The notes beneath the pieces were generated by a model that ran no database searches, had not been told where the DNA came from, and was given only the letters and a program-made list of their open reading frames with translations. Shown piece after piece: positions 11,620 through 22,532 of a DNA stretch of 64,000 nucleotides. Source of the DNA: Aquatica leii (lineage: Eukaryota; Arthropoda; Insecta; Coleoptera; Lampyridae). Location of the stretch: NCBI GenBank assembly GCA_035610365.1, contig CM069437.1, forward strand, positions 58,056,093 through 58,120,092, read 5' to 3'. The first letter of the stretch is position 1. Every line of letters starts with the position of its first letter. The position numbers and the translations under genes are program-made.

Positions 11620-12028
11620 TAAAGCAACCTTAACATGTTATTAAAAAACGAAAAGACATCACGAATAACAGTACGATTTCGAACGGAGACGGTAAAAAAA
11701 ATATCTACTTACGGACAAGTCTAAGTGACCATTGGTTTAGGAAATGGAATACCCAATCAAGTACTGGTAACCGATATCACAAAAGAAATTATCCTGAGAA
11801 TGGACGTTATAAAAAAGTATTTATTTTGTATATGTACAACGAAGTCCTGAAGATTGATAATAAAAAAATTCCTTTTCATTCGTCTGAGAAAACAGCCGTG
11901 CGAGTTCTATTGAGTGAAGACGTAACTTTGCCTGCAAGGACCGAAAGTGTGGTGATGGCACGCCTATATGAAAATCTTCGGGAAGGTTACATTTGCGCGA
12001 TTAAACCTATGGAAGGCGACTTGAAATA
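11620..12028 (+). pseudogene. protease/RT linker relic (gypsy pol)
   Basis: Pieces in shifting frames read VTIGLGNGIPNQVLV, EIILRMDVIKKY and then an open stretch (11826-12028) with VTLPARTESVVMARL. This is the region between protease and RT in insect gypsy Pol proteins. It ends where the RT should begin; the RT palm motifs are absent. Confidence 0.6.
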
Positions 12029-12289
12029 GCACTACTCGTTGAAAGAATAGTACGAGTGAAAAACACGATGCTAGTATAGGATCTTAAATGTCAATGCAGA
12101 TATTTCAAATTGTAAGATGGGCGAATTCTAACAAAGATACGTCGCCGAAGAAGTGCTCACAATATGTATTGGCCAAGACCAATTGACAAACATCAGATTC
12201 AAAGTTTCTTTGGGTTGTGAACTTATTATAGACGATTTGTATCCAGATTTGCCAATATTGCCAAACAAAACTGACCGAGGAAAGAGCCG

Positions 12290-13725
12290 AATTTAGATAA
12301 ATAAAAACTGCGAAAATAGTTTTAATCAACTAAAACAGGCCCTAGTCACTTCGCCAATTTTAAATCTGGCTATAACCGCGGTCCTTTCGCAAGTGCAAAA
12401 TGGACAACAAAAAGTCATCGCGTATTTTGGAAAGGTTTTGTCCAGGTTAAAAATGAATTACTGCGTGACTAGAAAAAAGTTGTTAGCAGTCGTCAAATTC
12501 ATAAAGCACTTCTACAAATATTTGTATAGACAAAAATGTTTACTATGAACGGACCACGCCAGTTTTGTAATCTGGAAGAACAAGTGGCAAAATGAATCGA
12601 GAGACTTTAAGAGTAGGACTACGACACAGAACACCGTGCCGGAAGCAGCTATCGGAACGCCGATGCATTGTTCAAAATACCATGTCTTGCAGACTGTATC
12701 CATTGTTCGCAACTTGAAGATAAAGTCAAATGCTTCTGCAGAACTGCTGTGGTTGATTACGAGTGGGAACCTGAGCAGTTGCGTTGCGAACAAAAAAACG
12801 ATCTTAAAATAAGACTACTCCTGAACTGGAAAGGAAACGGCCGACAACTAACCTCAGACAAAGTGAGTGCTTTGAGAAGAAACGTCAAAGCGTACTGGGC
12901 GCAGTGAGACTCTTTGAGAGTAAAATACGGTTTTTTAAACAAAGAGGACGTTATGAAATGGTGCCGTGGTCTAGTGAGAAAGCGCAAAACATCGATAAAT
13001 AAACGGAAGCTTACGCCAAACCCAATCAAAAAACAGCTATAGTCGCAAACGTATTAGTAAAAGAGTTTTTCTGCCGGTTTGGAGTTCCGTTAGAATTACA
13101 TTTTGATCAAGGCCGCAACTTTAAGTCTGGGCTGTTTTAGGAAGTTTTACAAACGTTAGAAATTAAGAAAACTAAAACGACGCCTTTCCATTCTTAATCT
13201 GATGGCATGGTTGAGTACATAAATCAAACAACAAGATAATACTTGGCCATAGCAAAGACTGGGATCAGTACTTACACCTTTTCCTAATGGCATACCAATC
13301 TTTGGTTAACAAAAGCACAAGCAAAATATCATCGTGTCGCAAAATACGATTACCATGCGACCTCCAATTTTGACGAGTACCTGAAGAAGAAGGTGCTAGA
13401 GAAGACTACTGACTAAGAGGCTAGAGGAAGTACATGAAGCGTAAAAATACACAAATGATACAGAATGATAACCAAATATAGCATCAAGGTACAAAATGGT
13501 GGGTTTCAACCTGGCGACATGGTGTGGTTGTATAATCCCCAAAGAAGACGTGGTTTGTCGCCGAAGCTGCAGAGACAATGGGAGGACTCTTATGAAGTCG
13601 TGCAGCTTATTAATGGCGTCATATATCGCATCCAAAAACCACCCAAAAACAAGCCAAAAGTGGTCTATATCGATTGTCTCTCCCCATTTTCTGGAAATAA
13701 CACCGTTAAGCAAGTTCAGGTTTGA
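12290..13725 (+). pseudogene. RNase H and integrase relic (gypsy pol)
   Basis: 12300-12560 encodes the end of RT plus RNase H (FNQLKQALVTSPIL, AVLSQVQNGQQKVIAYF, TDHASFVIW). 12668-12900 carries the DYEWEPEQLRCEQK linker. 13060-13230 carries the integrase core (FCRFGVPLELHFDQGRNFKS, then TPFHS). 13480-13725 carries the GPY/F C-terminal domain (FQPGDMVWLYNPQRRRGLSP). Frames change repeatedly and stops are frequent, so no product is expected. Confidence 0.75.
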
Positions 13726-13742
13726 ACCAGAGTAATAACTAG

Positions 13743-14231
13743 CAAAATCAGGTCAAAGAAATAGAATGCGATAAATTTAGAAGCATATACGGAGGTTCTG
13801 GAAAGGCTAGGTTCAAAGTTACAACCGAGAAACAACAAGACCTGTTCCAAACACAAAAAGATTACGTCTTCGCACATTGTGAGAACCAGGATTTTGACAT
13901 TTCTAGAGATGTTGCAGTCGTATTTAAAAAAAAGTTTGGATGGTTAGATGAATTACGAAGACATCAACTGGGGATCGAAAACATTTTGAATCTACGTGGT
14001 GACCAACGCTTCGTTTTCTATCTGGTCACCAAAAAGTACTAACGTTATACAAAAATCTGTGTCGAACATTATGGAATCTTAAGAGAGAAGTAGAGTTTCA
14101 CAATATTTAGAAAATGACAGTACCTAAGGTTGGTTGTGGCTTAGATCAACTGAATTGAAGGACAGTTCAAACTATGTTGGAAGTCGTCTTCAGAGGAACA
14201 AGTGTTCAAGTGTTGGTCTGCAGTTACTAAC
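13743..14231 (+). pseudogene. OARD1-like macrodomain relic downstream of gypsy integrase
   Basis: An open stretch from 13743 to a stop at 14040-14042 contains DLFQTQKDYVFAHCENQDF, VAVVFKKKFGWLDEL and RFVFYLVTKKY. After a frameshift, 14115-14231 continues VPKVGCGLDQLN and then VLVCSY. The order and spacing match the macrodomain of ADP-ribose hydrolase OARD1 (SLAHC..., AVLFKKKFG, YIYYLITKK, MPRIGCGLDRLQW). Such domains bind ADP-ribose and can remove it from proteins. Here the ADP-ribose-binding loop (usually MGAGIA) is degraded to ISRDVA and there are stops. It occupies the third-ORF position after integrase. Whether it belongs to the retrotransposon or is a separate insertion is inference; its decay level matches the pol relic. 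Confidence 0.72.
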
Positions 14232-14256
14232 CAAGTAAAATATTAGGTTAGGAAAA

Positions 14257-15296
14257 GTCCGTTGTCTACTTTTTTTATGGTCAAAGAAGTAGCCGAAATG
14301 AAAAGAGCTGCTGTTATTGCCACGATTCCTTCTACTAGTATCGCAACCAGTTTATAATTCTGAGACAGAAAAGTCTTAAGAAGAGAGCAGTGATGTAGTG
14401 AGTTGGTTGAAGCTCAGTGCATGCTAATTTTAGACTTCAGACAATATTAATTGAAAGAGAAAAAAAGTTTCAATATCATTTCAGCTTGCGAACAATCAAA
14501 AAATGTTCTTGCTTTTAATTGAGTTCCCATGCACTGACTAAACTCTGATTGAACAATTCGTGCAGAACAAATTACTGTATATTTATATAAAGAAACTTGA
14601 GAAGAAAATTGATAACATAAACAGAAATTATGATTACTAAAAACGAAGTGTTTTCTATATGGTAGCATACACCCGGTCTGTTTTCTAATAAAATGATAAT
14701 AATACACTACTAATAAATTATGCGTGATTCCATTAAGCAGGGTGCACTGTAATTAAAAAACAATACAAAATAAAAAATCATCTAAAATCAATTTAAACAT
14801 ACAAACAGGATTTGCTTTGAATAGTGTATGTGTGAGGACGTTGATCACGTGAATTCGTATATGAAAGGCATAGAATTTTAAGTCATATAAAAGCTCACCG
14901 CTAATATAACTTTATTGTGCCACTAAAGATCTCAACAAAATATGGAATATTAATGTAAAACAGCAAACCATTATAAAAAGTTTTTGAAAAACAGGCTTTG
15001 AATTTGATTGGGATGAAGATGGTTTTCTTCCTCTATCTTAGTTACACATTTTGAGATTCATATGCAACGTTAACAGATATCAAAGATTAACTTGTAACAA
15101 AAATTGAAAAAATAAAAGTGAAAGCGTGGAAGAATTTAAATAGGTTAGTAGCATCCCAGTATTTAAAAAAATCTCGTATACTAAAACAAACTAGAAACTA
15201 TTGAATCAAGAGAAAATGTGCCTAGTTATATCTACATAGCTTTAAAGTTAACTAGAAAACAGATTTTCTAGTAAAATATCTTTTTCCTCTTCCATT
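14257..15296. other. unassigned stretch after the gypsy relic
   Basis: The first 150 bases may still be the decayed 3' end of the gypsy element. The rest is AT-rich, with no LTR, TIR or coding motif found. Confidence 0.4.
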
Positions 15297-15530
15297 TTTT
15301 ACTTTTTGTTTTGTTTGTTTAATATGACACACTTGATAATAAGCTGGATTGTATAGATTGTCCAGTGTGTTATATTGGACAAACAAAATTAAAAGTAATT
15401 AATTTGTTAACTAACTATAAATATGATTGTACTAACAAAAAAAGTGAAACAGTCTTTACTTACATCATATTAACACGGAACCGTTTTGATTTCAATAATC
15501 CTACAATTTTGGATGTGAAGAATAAATCTG
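15297..15530 (+). pseudogene. Penelope-like GIY-YIG relic, first half, with small inverted copy
   Basis: 15346-15530 on the plus strand encodes CYIGQTKLKV and FDFNNPTILDV, the GIY-YIG nuclease of Penelope-like elements. 15297-15345 is about 50 bases of the same segment in the opposite direction, forming a head-to-head junction. The reading continues after an insertion, at 18084. Confidence 0.68.
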
Positions 15531-15533
15531 TAC

Positions 15534-18079
15534 CCTAGAGTTAAACAGTCGTAACTCCAGTTTTTGGCTAATTGGAGTTAAGGTCGTTTTGCATAAAATC
15601 GAGGTGCGCTTTTTTCGGTGGTAAAACATAGTAACTCCAATTCTATTAGTTAGCGAGTTCTAACTATAAGAGCCGCATCTTTTTTATGTTTCTCAGTAAT
15701 ATGATATAGCACGAAAGTAAAGAGTCGTAACTCCATTTTGGTCTTTGCAGTGTACACTCGATAATAAATAAAATTGTAAAATGAGTTACAGGTGTAAAAG
15801 AATGCTACAGCTTGCTTTAGAAAGTAAAATTGAAAATGTTTCATCAGTTGGTAAGTACAATAATTAATTTTATTAATGAGAACAATAATTAAAGTGTATA
15901 AAACGTTGAGGTTATGTTATTGTCAACAATTTTTGTAAATATTAAGTTCCAATAAGTACCTATGTTACGTAACAACGGTGCATAATAAATATACTGCGTT
16001 GAAATATTTTATTAATTTAGGTAAACGTAAGATGTTGTGTTTAATTAGTGGAGATACGACTGTTTACCTCTATTTTTATTTTTTACTTATTTTAAGGGAA
16101 CCAAACGAATCTAGCAACGCCACAGAAAATATCAATGTAAATAGCGATACAAAAAGTCAGGTGGTGCATGCAAAACAAAATAATGTAGATGATGGAATTG
16201 ACAGTGCGAAGAAGACCCATTTGCCGACAACAATGATAATGTGCAGTGAAGATGCTTACCTATATTCACAAAATCAAGAAAAAGCCCGTGCACATAGTGA
16301 TAATAATTCAGAAACAGTGGTTAAAACTGAACCCGAGAAGACTGTAAGAAAATCAAGGAAACGAGTAAGAAAACCTTATGAATGGAAAGCTAGTAAAAGA
16401 ACACAAGCAACTCTTGCTAGAAAGGAGCATAGATCAAAATCTGGTAAATTAATTAACGCAAAATCCCTAAAACCAGGTTGTCGCCCTTGTAAAAAGAAAT
16501 GCACTTTAAAGATTGCTGAAGATGTTAGAATGGAAATATTTAGCAGCTACTGGTGTTTCTAAATCGGAAACTGCGAAATTCTGGGCATATAAACACATTT
16601 TTCAAACAGAGTTTAATATTGGTTACAAGACTACTTCTAACGATACATGTGACAAATGCGACAATTTACATTTGCAACTTAAAGACACGTCCCTGGGAGA
16701 TGAAAAGAAAAGTAAAATTCAACAAGATTATGATAACTACCTTGAAGACGCAGAGGACAGATACCGGGAGAAGCGACAGGACAAGGAAGTGAGCAAAGAT
16801 AATAAAGGAACTACAAAAGTTATAATGCTAGATTTGCAAAAATGCCTTCCAATCCCGTACCTGTCCAATGCACAAATCTTTTATTTATTGAAGTTATGGA
16901 CTTTAAATCTAACAATATATGATGCTACAGAAAAAAATCGTATTGTATGGTATGAGACGAATCACAAGTTGGGAGAGAAGGCCATGAAATTGCGTCAGCG
17001 TTATTGAAATGGGCAGAAAATGTTCTTAAAAATTCTGGAATAGAAACATTGATAACATGGTCTCATAACTGCCCCAGTCAAAATAGAAATTTTATGATGA
17101 TGGTCAATTACTTCTGGCTCCTAAACTAAACATCCTTAAAAACAGTTACACAAAAATTTCTTCTACGGGGACACACTCACTTGGAGACAGATCATGTTCA
17201 TGGATTAATTGAACGCACTATTAAAAAACAATCAACAATGCAAATTGTTATGCCATAGGATTGGCAACGACTCATAAGATCCTCAGGTGCTACTGTTTAT
17301 AATATGAATCTGAACGACTTTAAACTTTGAAATTCTGTATTCCCGGCAGGGAGCACCCTTTGTCAACAGAAAATTAAACACCGACAAAAAAAATTTTTTA
17401 ATATCTCAGGCTGTGTGGCTTGAAGCTCGTGACGATTCACCTGGCATGATTTATTATAAAACAAAGATGACAAATGCAAATTTTAAAAAGATACATTTGT
17501 CCAGAACAAACAGAACAACAATAATAATTTTACCACAAGAACTACCTGCTAAAAGGAAAAGTTCAAAAGGCATTAGCAAGAAAAAGTATGATCATTTAAT
17601 TACATTGTTACAATGAGTTCCAGTTCAATTTCACGAATTCTACAGAAGCTTACCAGTTACCAAACAAGATGACGAGAATGAACAAGATGATGCGTAACAT
17701 ATTTTTTTTTTCATTTCATAGTTTTTTTTATTTTTTTGTTGTTTATAATAATATATTGTCGTGTACTGTCATTACTTTAATAAAAATTGTTTTCATAATC
17801 AACTTGTCTTTACTTACGGTCTATTATGTTGTGCATTACCTGTGGTTTTTGTTGGGGGTAAATAGTCGTAAGTGCCAAAATAAAATCCCAGGTAGGCGTT
17901 GGGATCGTAACAATATGTTAAATGGAAAGAGCATCTGAAGTTAAAGTAACGCCCAAATAATCTAATTAATCAATTTTTAATGTATAACAAAATTTTACTT
18001 TTAAATGCCAGATTAACATTCTTTCCATAATTCTGTAAAGTTATTATTATTATTGGATTTACGACTCTTTACCTCTAGG
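15534..18079 (+). mobile_element. DNA transposon (2.5 kb) with TIRs inserted in the Penelope relic
   Basis: The left end reads CCTAGAGTTAAACAGTCGTAA; the right end reverse-complemented reads CCTAGAGGTAAAGAGTCGTAA. Both sides have GTAC (15530-15533 and 18080-18083), so a 4-bp duplication is likely; a TA duplication with ends one base longer is the alternative. The GIY-YIG reading of the Penelope relic stops on the left side and resumes on the right, which confirms the boundaries. Copies of GTCGTAACTCC-like motifs near the ends (15549, 15725, 17863, 18057 on the other strand) may be transposase binding sites. Confidence 0.75.
15781..17690 (+). pseudogene. transposase relic, insect DUF7869-like family
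   Basis: A likely first exon, 15781-15850 (MSYRCKRMLQLALES...), ends at GGTAAGTA. A large second part follows from about 16096: a basic region with KPGCRPCKKKC (to 16510), then after a frameshift CDKCDNLHLQLK (16650-16690), MLDLQKCLPIPYL, then in other frames WSHNCPSQNRNF (17060), FLLRGHTHLETDHVHGLIER (17160-17215) and VWLEARDDSPGMIYYKT (17413-17616). The pattern D...D.C.SQNRN...E suggests an RNase H-fold DDE transposase; the second Asp has become His here (WSHN). I recall this as a common insect family with DUF7869 but do not assign a superfamily; a 4-bp duplication would fit Sola-type elements. Several frameshifts and stops make it inactive. Confidence 0.62.
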
Positions 18080-18083
18080 GTAC

Positions 18084-18454
18084 AGAAATATAGATAAAGC
18101 TTAGTTTCTGAAAGGATATGTATCAATATCCATAAAAACAGTATTAATTTCAATATTGATACCAACAACTTAAGTAGCATTTACAACAATTTAATTTCTA
18201 AAAATACAAGATAAGGCTACATAGGTCGATTGCTAGCAGTAAATATTTCAATTTAATTCTATAGTTTGATAATATTAACTTTACCTTGACTTAATTTTTG
18301 ATTATACATGTCATGCTGTTTGTTCACAGTGTAAACTGTATTTGTTATTTATTATACAAGTTTTTCACTTGTTATTAGCAATTAATGTAAACTGGCTTAT
18401 GCTTTTGCCCACCGGATTCACCTACTCAATTTTTCTTGTAAGTAAGATACATAT
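18084..18454 (+). pseudogene. Penelope-like relic, second half and tail
   Basis: 18090-18214 reads SLVSERICINIHKNSINFN and TNNLSSIYNNLISK, the C-terminal end of the GIY-YIG protein, directly continuing the 15530 segment. The tail 18220-18450 shares TTTGATTATACAT.TCAT with the tail of the PLE copy at 62700-63000, so both belong to one PLE family. Confidence 0.65.
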
Positions 18455-20299
18455 TGTAACCGGCGTTTGAAATTTTGTCGTGAATCTTTTATGTAAGACC
18501 CCGTATACAGATTCATTTGGCTGAATTTTCTGTTTTTTTTAATGATTGATTAGTTCGATGTTAGCATCGAAAACGTTTTGCTCGTTATTTTATTACGTTT
18601 GATTTAAGTTTATTTGTATTTAATAGTTATTTCACAATTATTACTGATATTTTTTTTAAAACGCATAAAGTTCCGTGGTTTTGATTTTGATTTAGTGTTT
18701 TTACTTTTGGTTATCTCAGTAGAATAACAACTCTATCTAATTTACGACTTCCTTTTTGGAATGTAATTCGATCAATTTTCTTAGTATCTATACTTTTGTT
18801 TATGTTGAGTTCATTTGCGAGCTATTTGATAATTTAACGGAGTAAGCGTTTTCTGTGAGAAGATTTTCTTTCTTTCGAGTGCCTACGTGACAAGACGCAC
18901 GTGGCAATAATATTTTTCATCTTTGTTAATTTACTTTGTTTAGTGTTCTATCTTTTACAAAGATTTTACGACGCAAGTTTGTGATTTAAGTGGGATTACG
19001 AGGTGATATAAGGAGAAAAATTTTGATTTTGGGGAGAATCTTTTGTCGCAATTAAGAATACCGGGTATCGGAATGTAGTCAAGTGTGTTAGTGTCAAGTT
19101 AAGCAAATGGTGCCGTGAAAATTGAGTGGTGTGAGGGGAAATATTGGTTTTCCAAATTCGTAATTTTACGGTTTAAGGAACTTCACGGTATCCATAATAA
19201 AACTCACGTTCAAATTGGATTTATTTTCGATGTTTTGTGTTAAAAATCCTGTCTTCGCTTTTGTGCGGATTTCAATTAAGTAGTGAAATAAATCTTCCGC
19301 CGGCATTCCATGGTTTGGGGGTCCCACCGAGCTTGTATTCGACTACTGTACACCTAGACCGTCCCGGGGTCGATCTAAATTCGTAGCTTCTGGAACCGCT
19401 GTGGCCCGCAGTTCATCTGGAGTATATAATTGAGTAAAGGTATTTATCGAATTTGTTATTATTGTGAAGTGAACCGCGATCGATATGATTTAAAAGCTTT
19501 GATTTGAGCCGACTGAATTACGGCTAACTTTAAATATTTCAAGAAACACTTGAAAGTGTTTGCGTGAAGTTCGCGTTAATTAATTAATTTTGTTTTGTGT
19601 ATGTAAAAGTAAATCTTATTAATGCATGAAAGATAATGTAACATATAATTTGTTTGAACGTTTAGTTCGAAGCAAAGTTTCGGACGTAGATTTTATGACT
19701 TTTGTATTTTTTTTTTGTTTTAATTTGTTGTTTGCGGATTAAGTATGCGGACAAGGCCTTGAATTTATTCTTATTGTGTTTTATTGAAAAACGAGTTAAC
19801 GCTTTTATTATTATTTTTTATATATATTAATTTTTGTATTCAGTTTGTGAATTTTTGTCTTGCTTATTATTATTTCATTTATTATTTTTATTCAAGTTTG
19901 TTTGATATTCATTTTTTTTTTCTTATTTTATTCAGCCAATAAATGTTAAATTGTTAAACTGTAAAGAGCTTTTATTCATTCAGCCGCCGCGTACGTAAAT
20001 TTTTAAGTACATTTCAGAGTTTAGCTAGTTACAACTCGAGGTAAATCCAGGGGTTGTAACCAACCAGATGAGCTTTTGGGTTATCAGGGGTCCAGAAGCT
20101 ATAATCATCGTGTCCTTGATTGGCGCCCTAACCGATTTTGAGTTTTTACCTTTTTATTTCGATTTTATGTCAATCTCGTTTCCAAGTTGTCACGGAATTT
20201 GAAAATATAACCCATCCCGTCTCCACTGAGCAGCGGCACAACATCGTTTATGTTACCTCATTTCAGGCAGTGACTTTGTTTTAACTTTGGCATGTAACA
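18455..20299 (+). mobile_element. solo LTR of the 47-57 kb gypsy family
   Basis: It starts TGTAACCGGCGTTTG and ends CTTTGGCATGTAACA. These match, with divergence, the start (TGTAACCTGCGTTTGG) and end of the LTRs at 48075-50028 and 55275-57225 read on the minus strand. A perfect 4-bp duplication ATAT lies at 18451-18454 and 20300-20303. Length 1845 bp against about 1950 bp for the young LTRs. No internal region is present, so an ancestral provirus has recombined between its LTRs. Confidence 0.85.
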
Positions 20300-20303
20300 A
20301 TAT

Positions 20304-20527
20304 ATAAAAAACCATCAATTAACTAATAAACTTTGTAGAAAAAAAAGCGGTGTAACAGAACACAGAAACAAACAGAAGATTTTTCTATACATAAGAAATA
20401 ATTTTTGTTTGTTAAATAAAAAATAAATTTTTCATTATAACGTTTCGAATAACAATTAGTTAATTGTTTAAAAATTGACAGAAGCAGTGTTGTTAATTTT
20501 AGTGGAATTCCTCAAAATTTGGGGATG
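20304..20527. other. AT-rich spacer
   Basis: No feature recognised between the solo LTR and the inverted-repeat element. Confidence 0.4.
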
Positions 20528-20935
20528 TTATGTGCACTGCCTCAAAAAAGTTTTTGGACATTTTTAAGCGCGACCTGCAAGGTAGGCAGCCAAACTTACG
20601 TTATAACAGAACGGCCAGTTAAATTTAACAACATTGGCTTTATAAACATTATTTGCAGCGATATACGAGCATTTGCCTTTTCTCATCTTATTTTTACAGG
20701 ACGTTTCTTTAAAGTAAGGGCTCCGCCTGCGCCTGGAACGGCCCCGTCTACTTAGAATTTCTGCGTTACCTCGAAATTTGATGGGACAACTATTGCGACA
20801 CATAATTTTTACTTTCTTATAAGGAAAGTCTAGCGATCGCTATTTTTTTTCAAAAATTTTTTTTTAAAGAATTTTACGTGTCAAGGTCTCTTGAATCAGA
20901 ATAATGTATTTTTGACAAAAAAATTTTGAGTGTCT

Positions 20936-20957
20936 GTGTGTGTGTGTGTGTGTGTGT
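20936..20957. repeat. TG microsatellite
   Basis: About ten uninterrupted TG units directly before the first 454-bp tandem unit. Confidence 0.85.
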
Positions 20958-20963
20958 AACGTT

Positions 20964-22200
20964 GTACCCACGATAACTCTCGAACCAAAAGTCCTAGTAA
21001 CTTGAAATTTAGTATGGAGCTGGTTTTTCATATTTTCTCGGTTCTATCAAAAGATGGGTCTGATTAAAAAACCGGAATTGGATGTATCCGCCTTTTTTAA
21101 CAGTTTTTCTTATATAATTTTGTACGAATGTAAATTATTCGAATTATTTTTACAGTTTCTTATAGAGTTCATTCTTTCTAACAATTTATTCCAATAAAAA
21201 AATTTTCTAACATAAGCAGTTTATTAGATATTTGATTTATAATTGACATTGAATTCGATATATGATCTTAGGTTCGAATCCAGCCTACGACAATTTTTTT
21301 TTAAGAAAAATGTTATATCTTGAAAGAAAAGCAAGATACGTTAAAAAATAACAATTTTTCTCTAAATTCTTTTGATTTTATATACGGAGTGCTGCATCTT
21401 ATTTAAATTATCTTTGGATGTACCCACGATAACTCTCGAACCAAAAGTCCTAATTACTTAAAGTGTGGTATGAAGCTGGCTTTTTATATTCTCTCGGCTC
21501 TATAAAAAGATGTGTTTGATAAAAAAACCGAAATTGGATGTATTTGCCATTTTTAACAGTTTTTCTTATATAATTTTGTACGAATGTAAATTATTCGAAT
21601 TATTTTTACAGTTTCTTATAGAGTTAATTCTTTCTAACAATTTATTCCAATAAAATTTTTTTCTAACATAAGCAGTTTATTAGATATTTGATTTATAATT
21701 GAAATTGAATTCGATATATGATCCTAGGTTTGAATCCAGCCTACGACATTTTTTTTTAGAAAAAATGTTATATCTTGAGAGAAAAAAATACGTTAAAAAA
21801 TAAAAATTTGTCTCTAAATTCTTTAGATTTTATATACGGAGTGCTGCATCTTATTTAAATTATGTTTGGATGTACCCACGATAACTCTCGAACCAAAAGT
21901 CCTAATTACTTAAAGTTTGGTATGAAGCTGGCTTTTTATATTCTCTCGGATCTATCAAAAGATGTGTTTGATAAAGAAACCGGAATTGGATGTATCCGCC
22001 ATTTTTAATAGTTTTTCTTATATAATTTTGTACGAATGTAAATTATTCGAATTATTTTTACAGTTTCTTATAGAGATAATTCTTCCTAACAATTTATTTA
22101 AATAAAAAAAATTCTAACATTAACAGTTTATCAGATATTTAGTTTGTAATTTAAAATGAATTCACAAATATAATATAGTTTCGAATCCTGCCTGCGACGA
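20964..22200. repeat. tandem repeat, 454-bp unit, about 2.7 copies
   Basis: Units begin at 20964, 21420 and 21872 with GTACCCACGATAACTCTCGA. Each continues with AGTTTTTCTTATATAATTTTG, a segment around TTCGAATCCAGCCTACGAC and then a run of T. Successive units differ by scattered substitutions, so the duplication is not very recent. The third unit is cut off near 22200. No open frame is conserved. Confidence 0.85.
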
Positions 22201-22454
22201 TTTTTTTTAACTGATTTACTAAAAGGGTAAGTAATCAATACAAACCTGTAAATATCACTTCAAAATGGTTTTATGATAGCATAACTTTAAGAAAATATGT
22301 AAATATTCCTTCATTATTTCTTATAGGAAAGTCGTGTGATGACCACACCAGTTTTTTTTTTCTAATAATATGGAACAACGATTAAAATTTTGGCATTTTT
22401 TTAGCATGTTTTTAAATTTTCATTCAAAATTCTTAACTCGAAGTAAACATTTTA

Positions 22455-22532
22455 ATTAAAATATTTTTAGGGTAAATGCTGTATTACATTTCTAAATAAA
22501 TAATACACCATTTACCCTAAAAATATTTTAAT
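22455..22532. repeat. perfect 24-bp inverted repeat with 30-base loop
   Basis: Arms 22455-22478 and 22509-22532 are exact reverse complements, around the core TTTTTAGGGTAAATG. The loop itself has a GTATTA/TAATAC pair near its ends. Confidence 0.85.

Larger units (their letters stand above)
6779..14250 (+). mobile_element. old, degenerate Ty3/gypsy retrotransposon with nested insertions
   Basis: The order is 5' LTR (6779-8590, split by a solo LTR), primer-binding region just after 8590, gag relic, protease relic, MITE (10469-11114), pre-RT segment, RNase H, integrase with GPY/F domain, then a macrodomain relic. Most of the reverse transcriptase core between about 12030 and 12240 is missing. 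Many stops and frameshifts show it is long dead. No 3' LTR could be found downstream of 14250, so the 3' end is lost or too decayed to see. Confidence 0.82.

Noticed and set aside
12668..12907. Independent 79-codon gene
   Set aside because: It is the RNase H-integrase linker of the old gypsy pol relic.
21271..21281. Possible tRNA gene from the GGTTCGAATCC word
   Set aside because: No A box, anticodon arm or acceptor pairing can be built upstream; kept only as a B-box-like observation.
20964..22200. CRISPR-like array
   Set aside because: Units are 454 bp direct repeats without short repeats and spacers, and the genome is eukaryotic.
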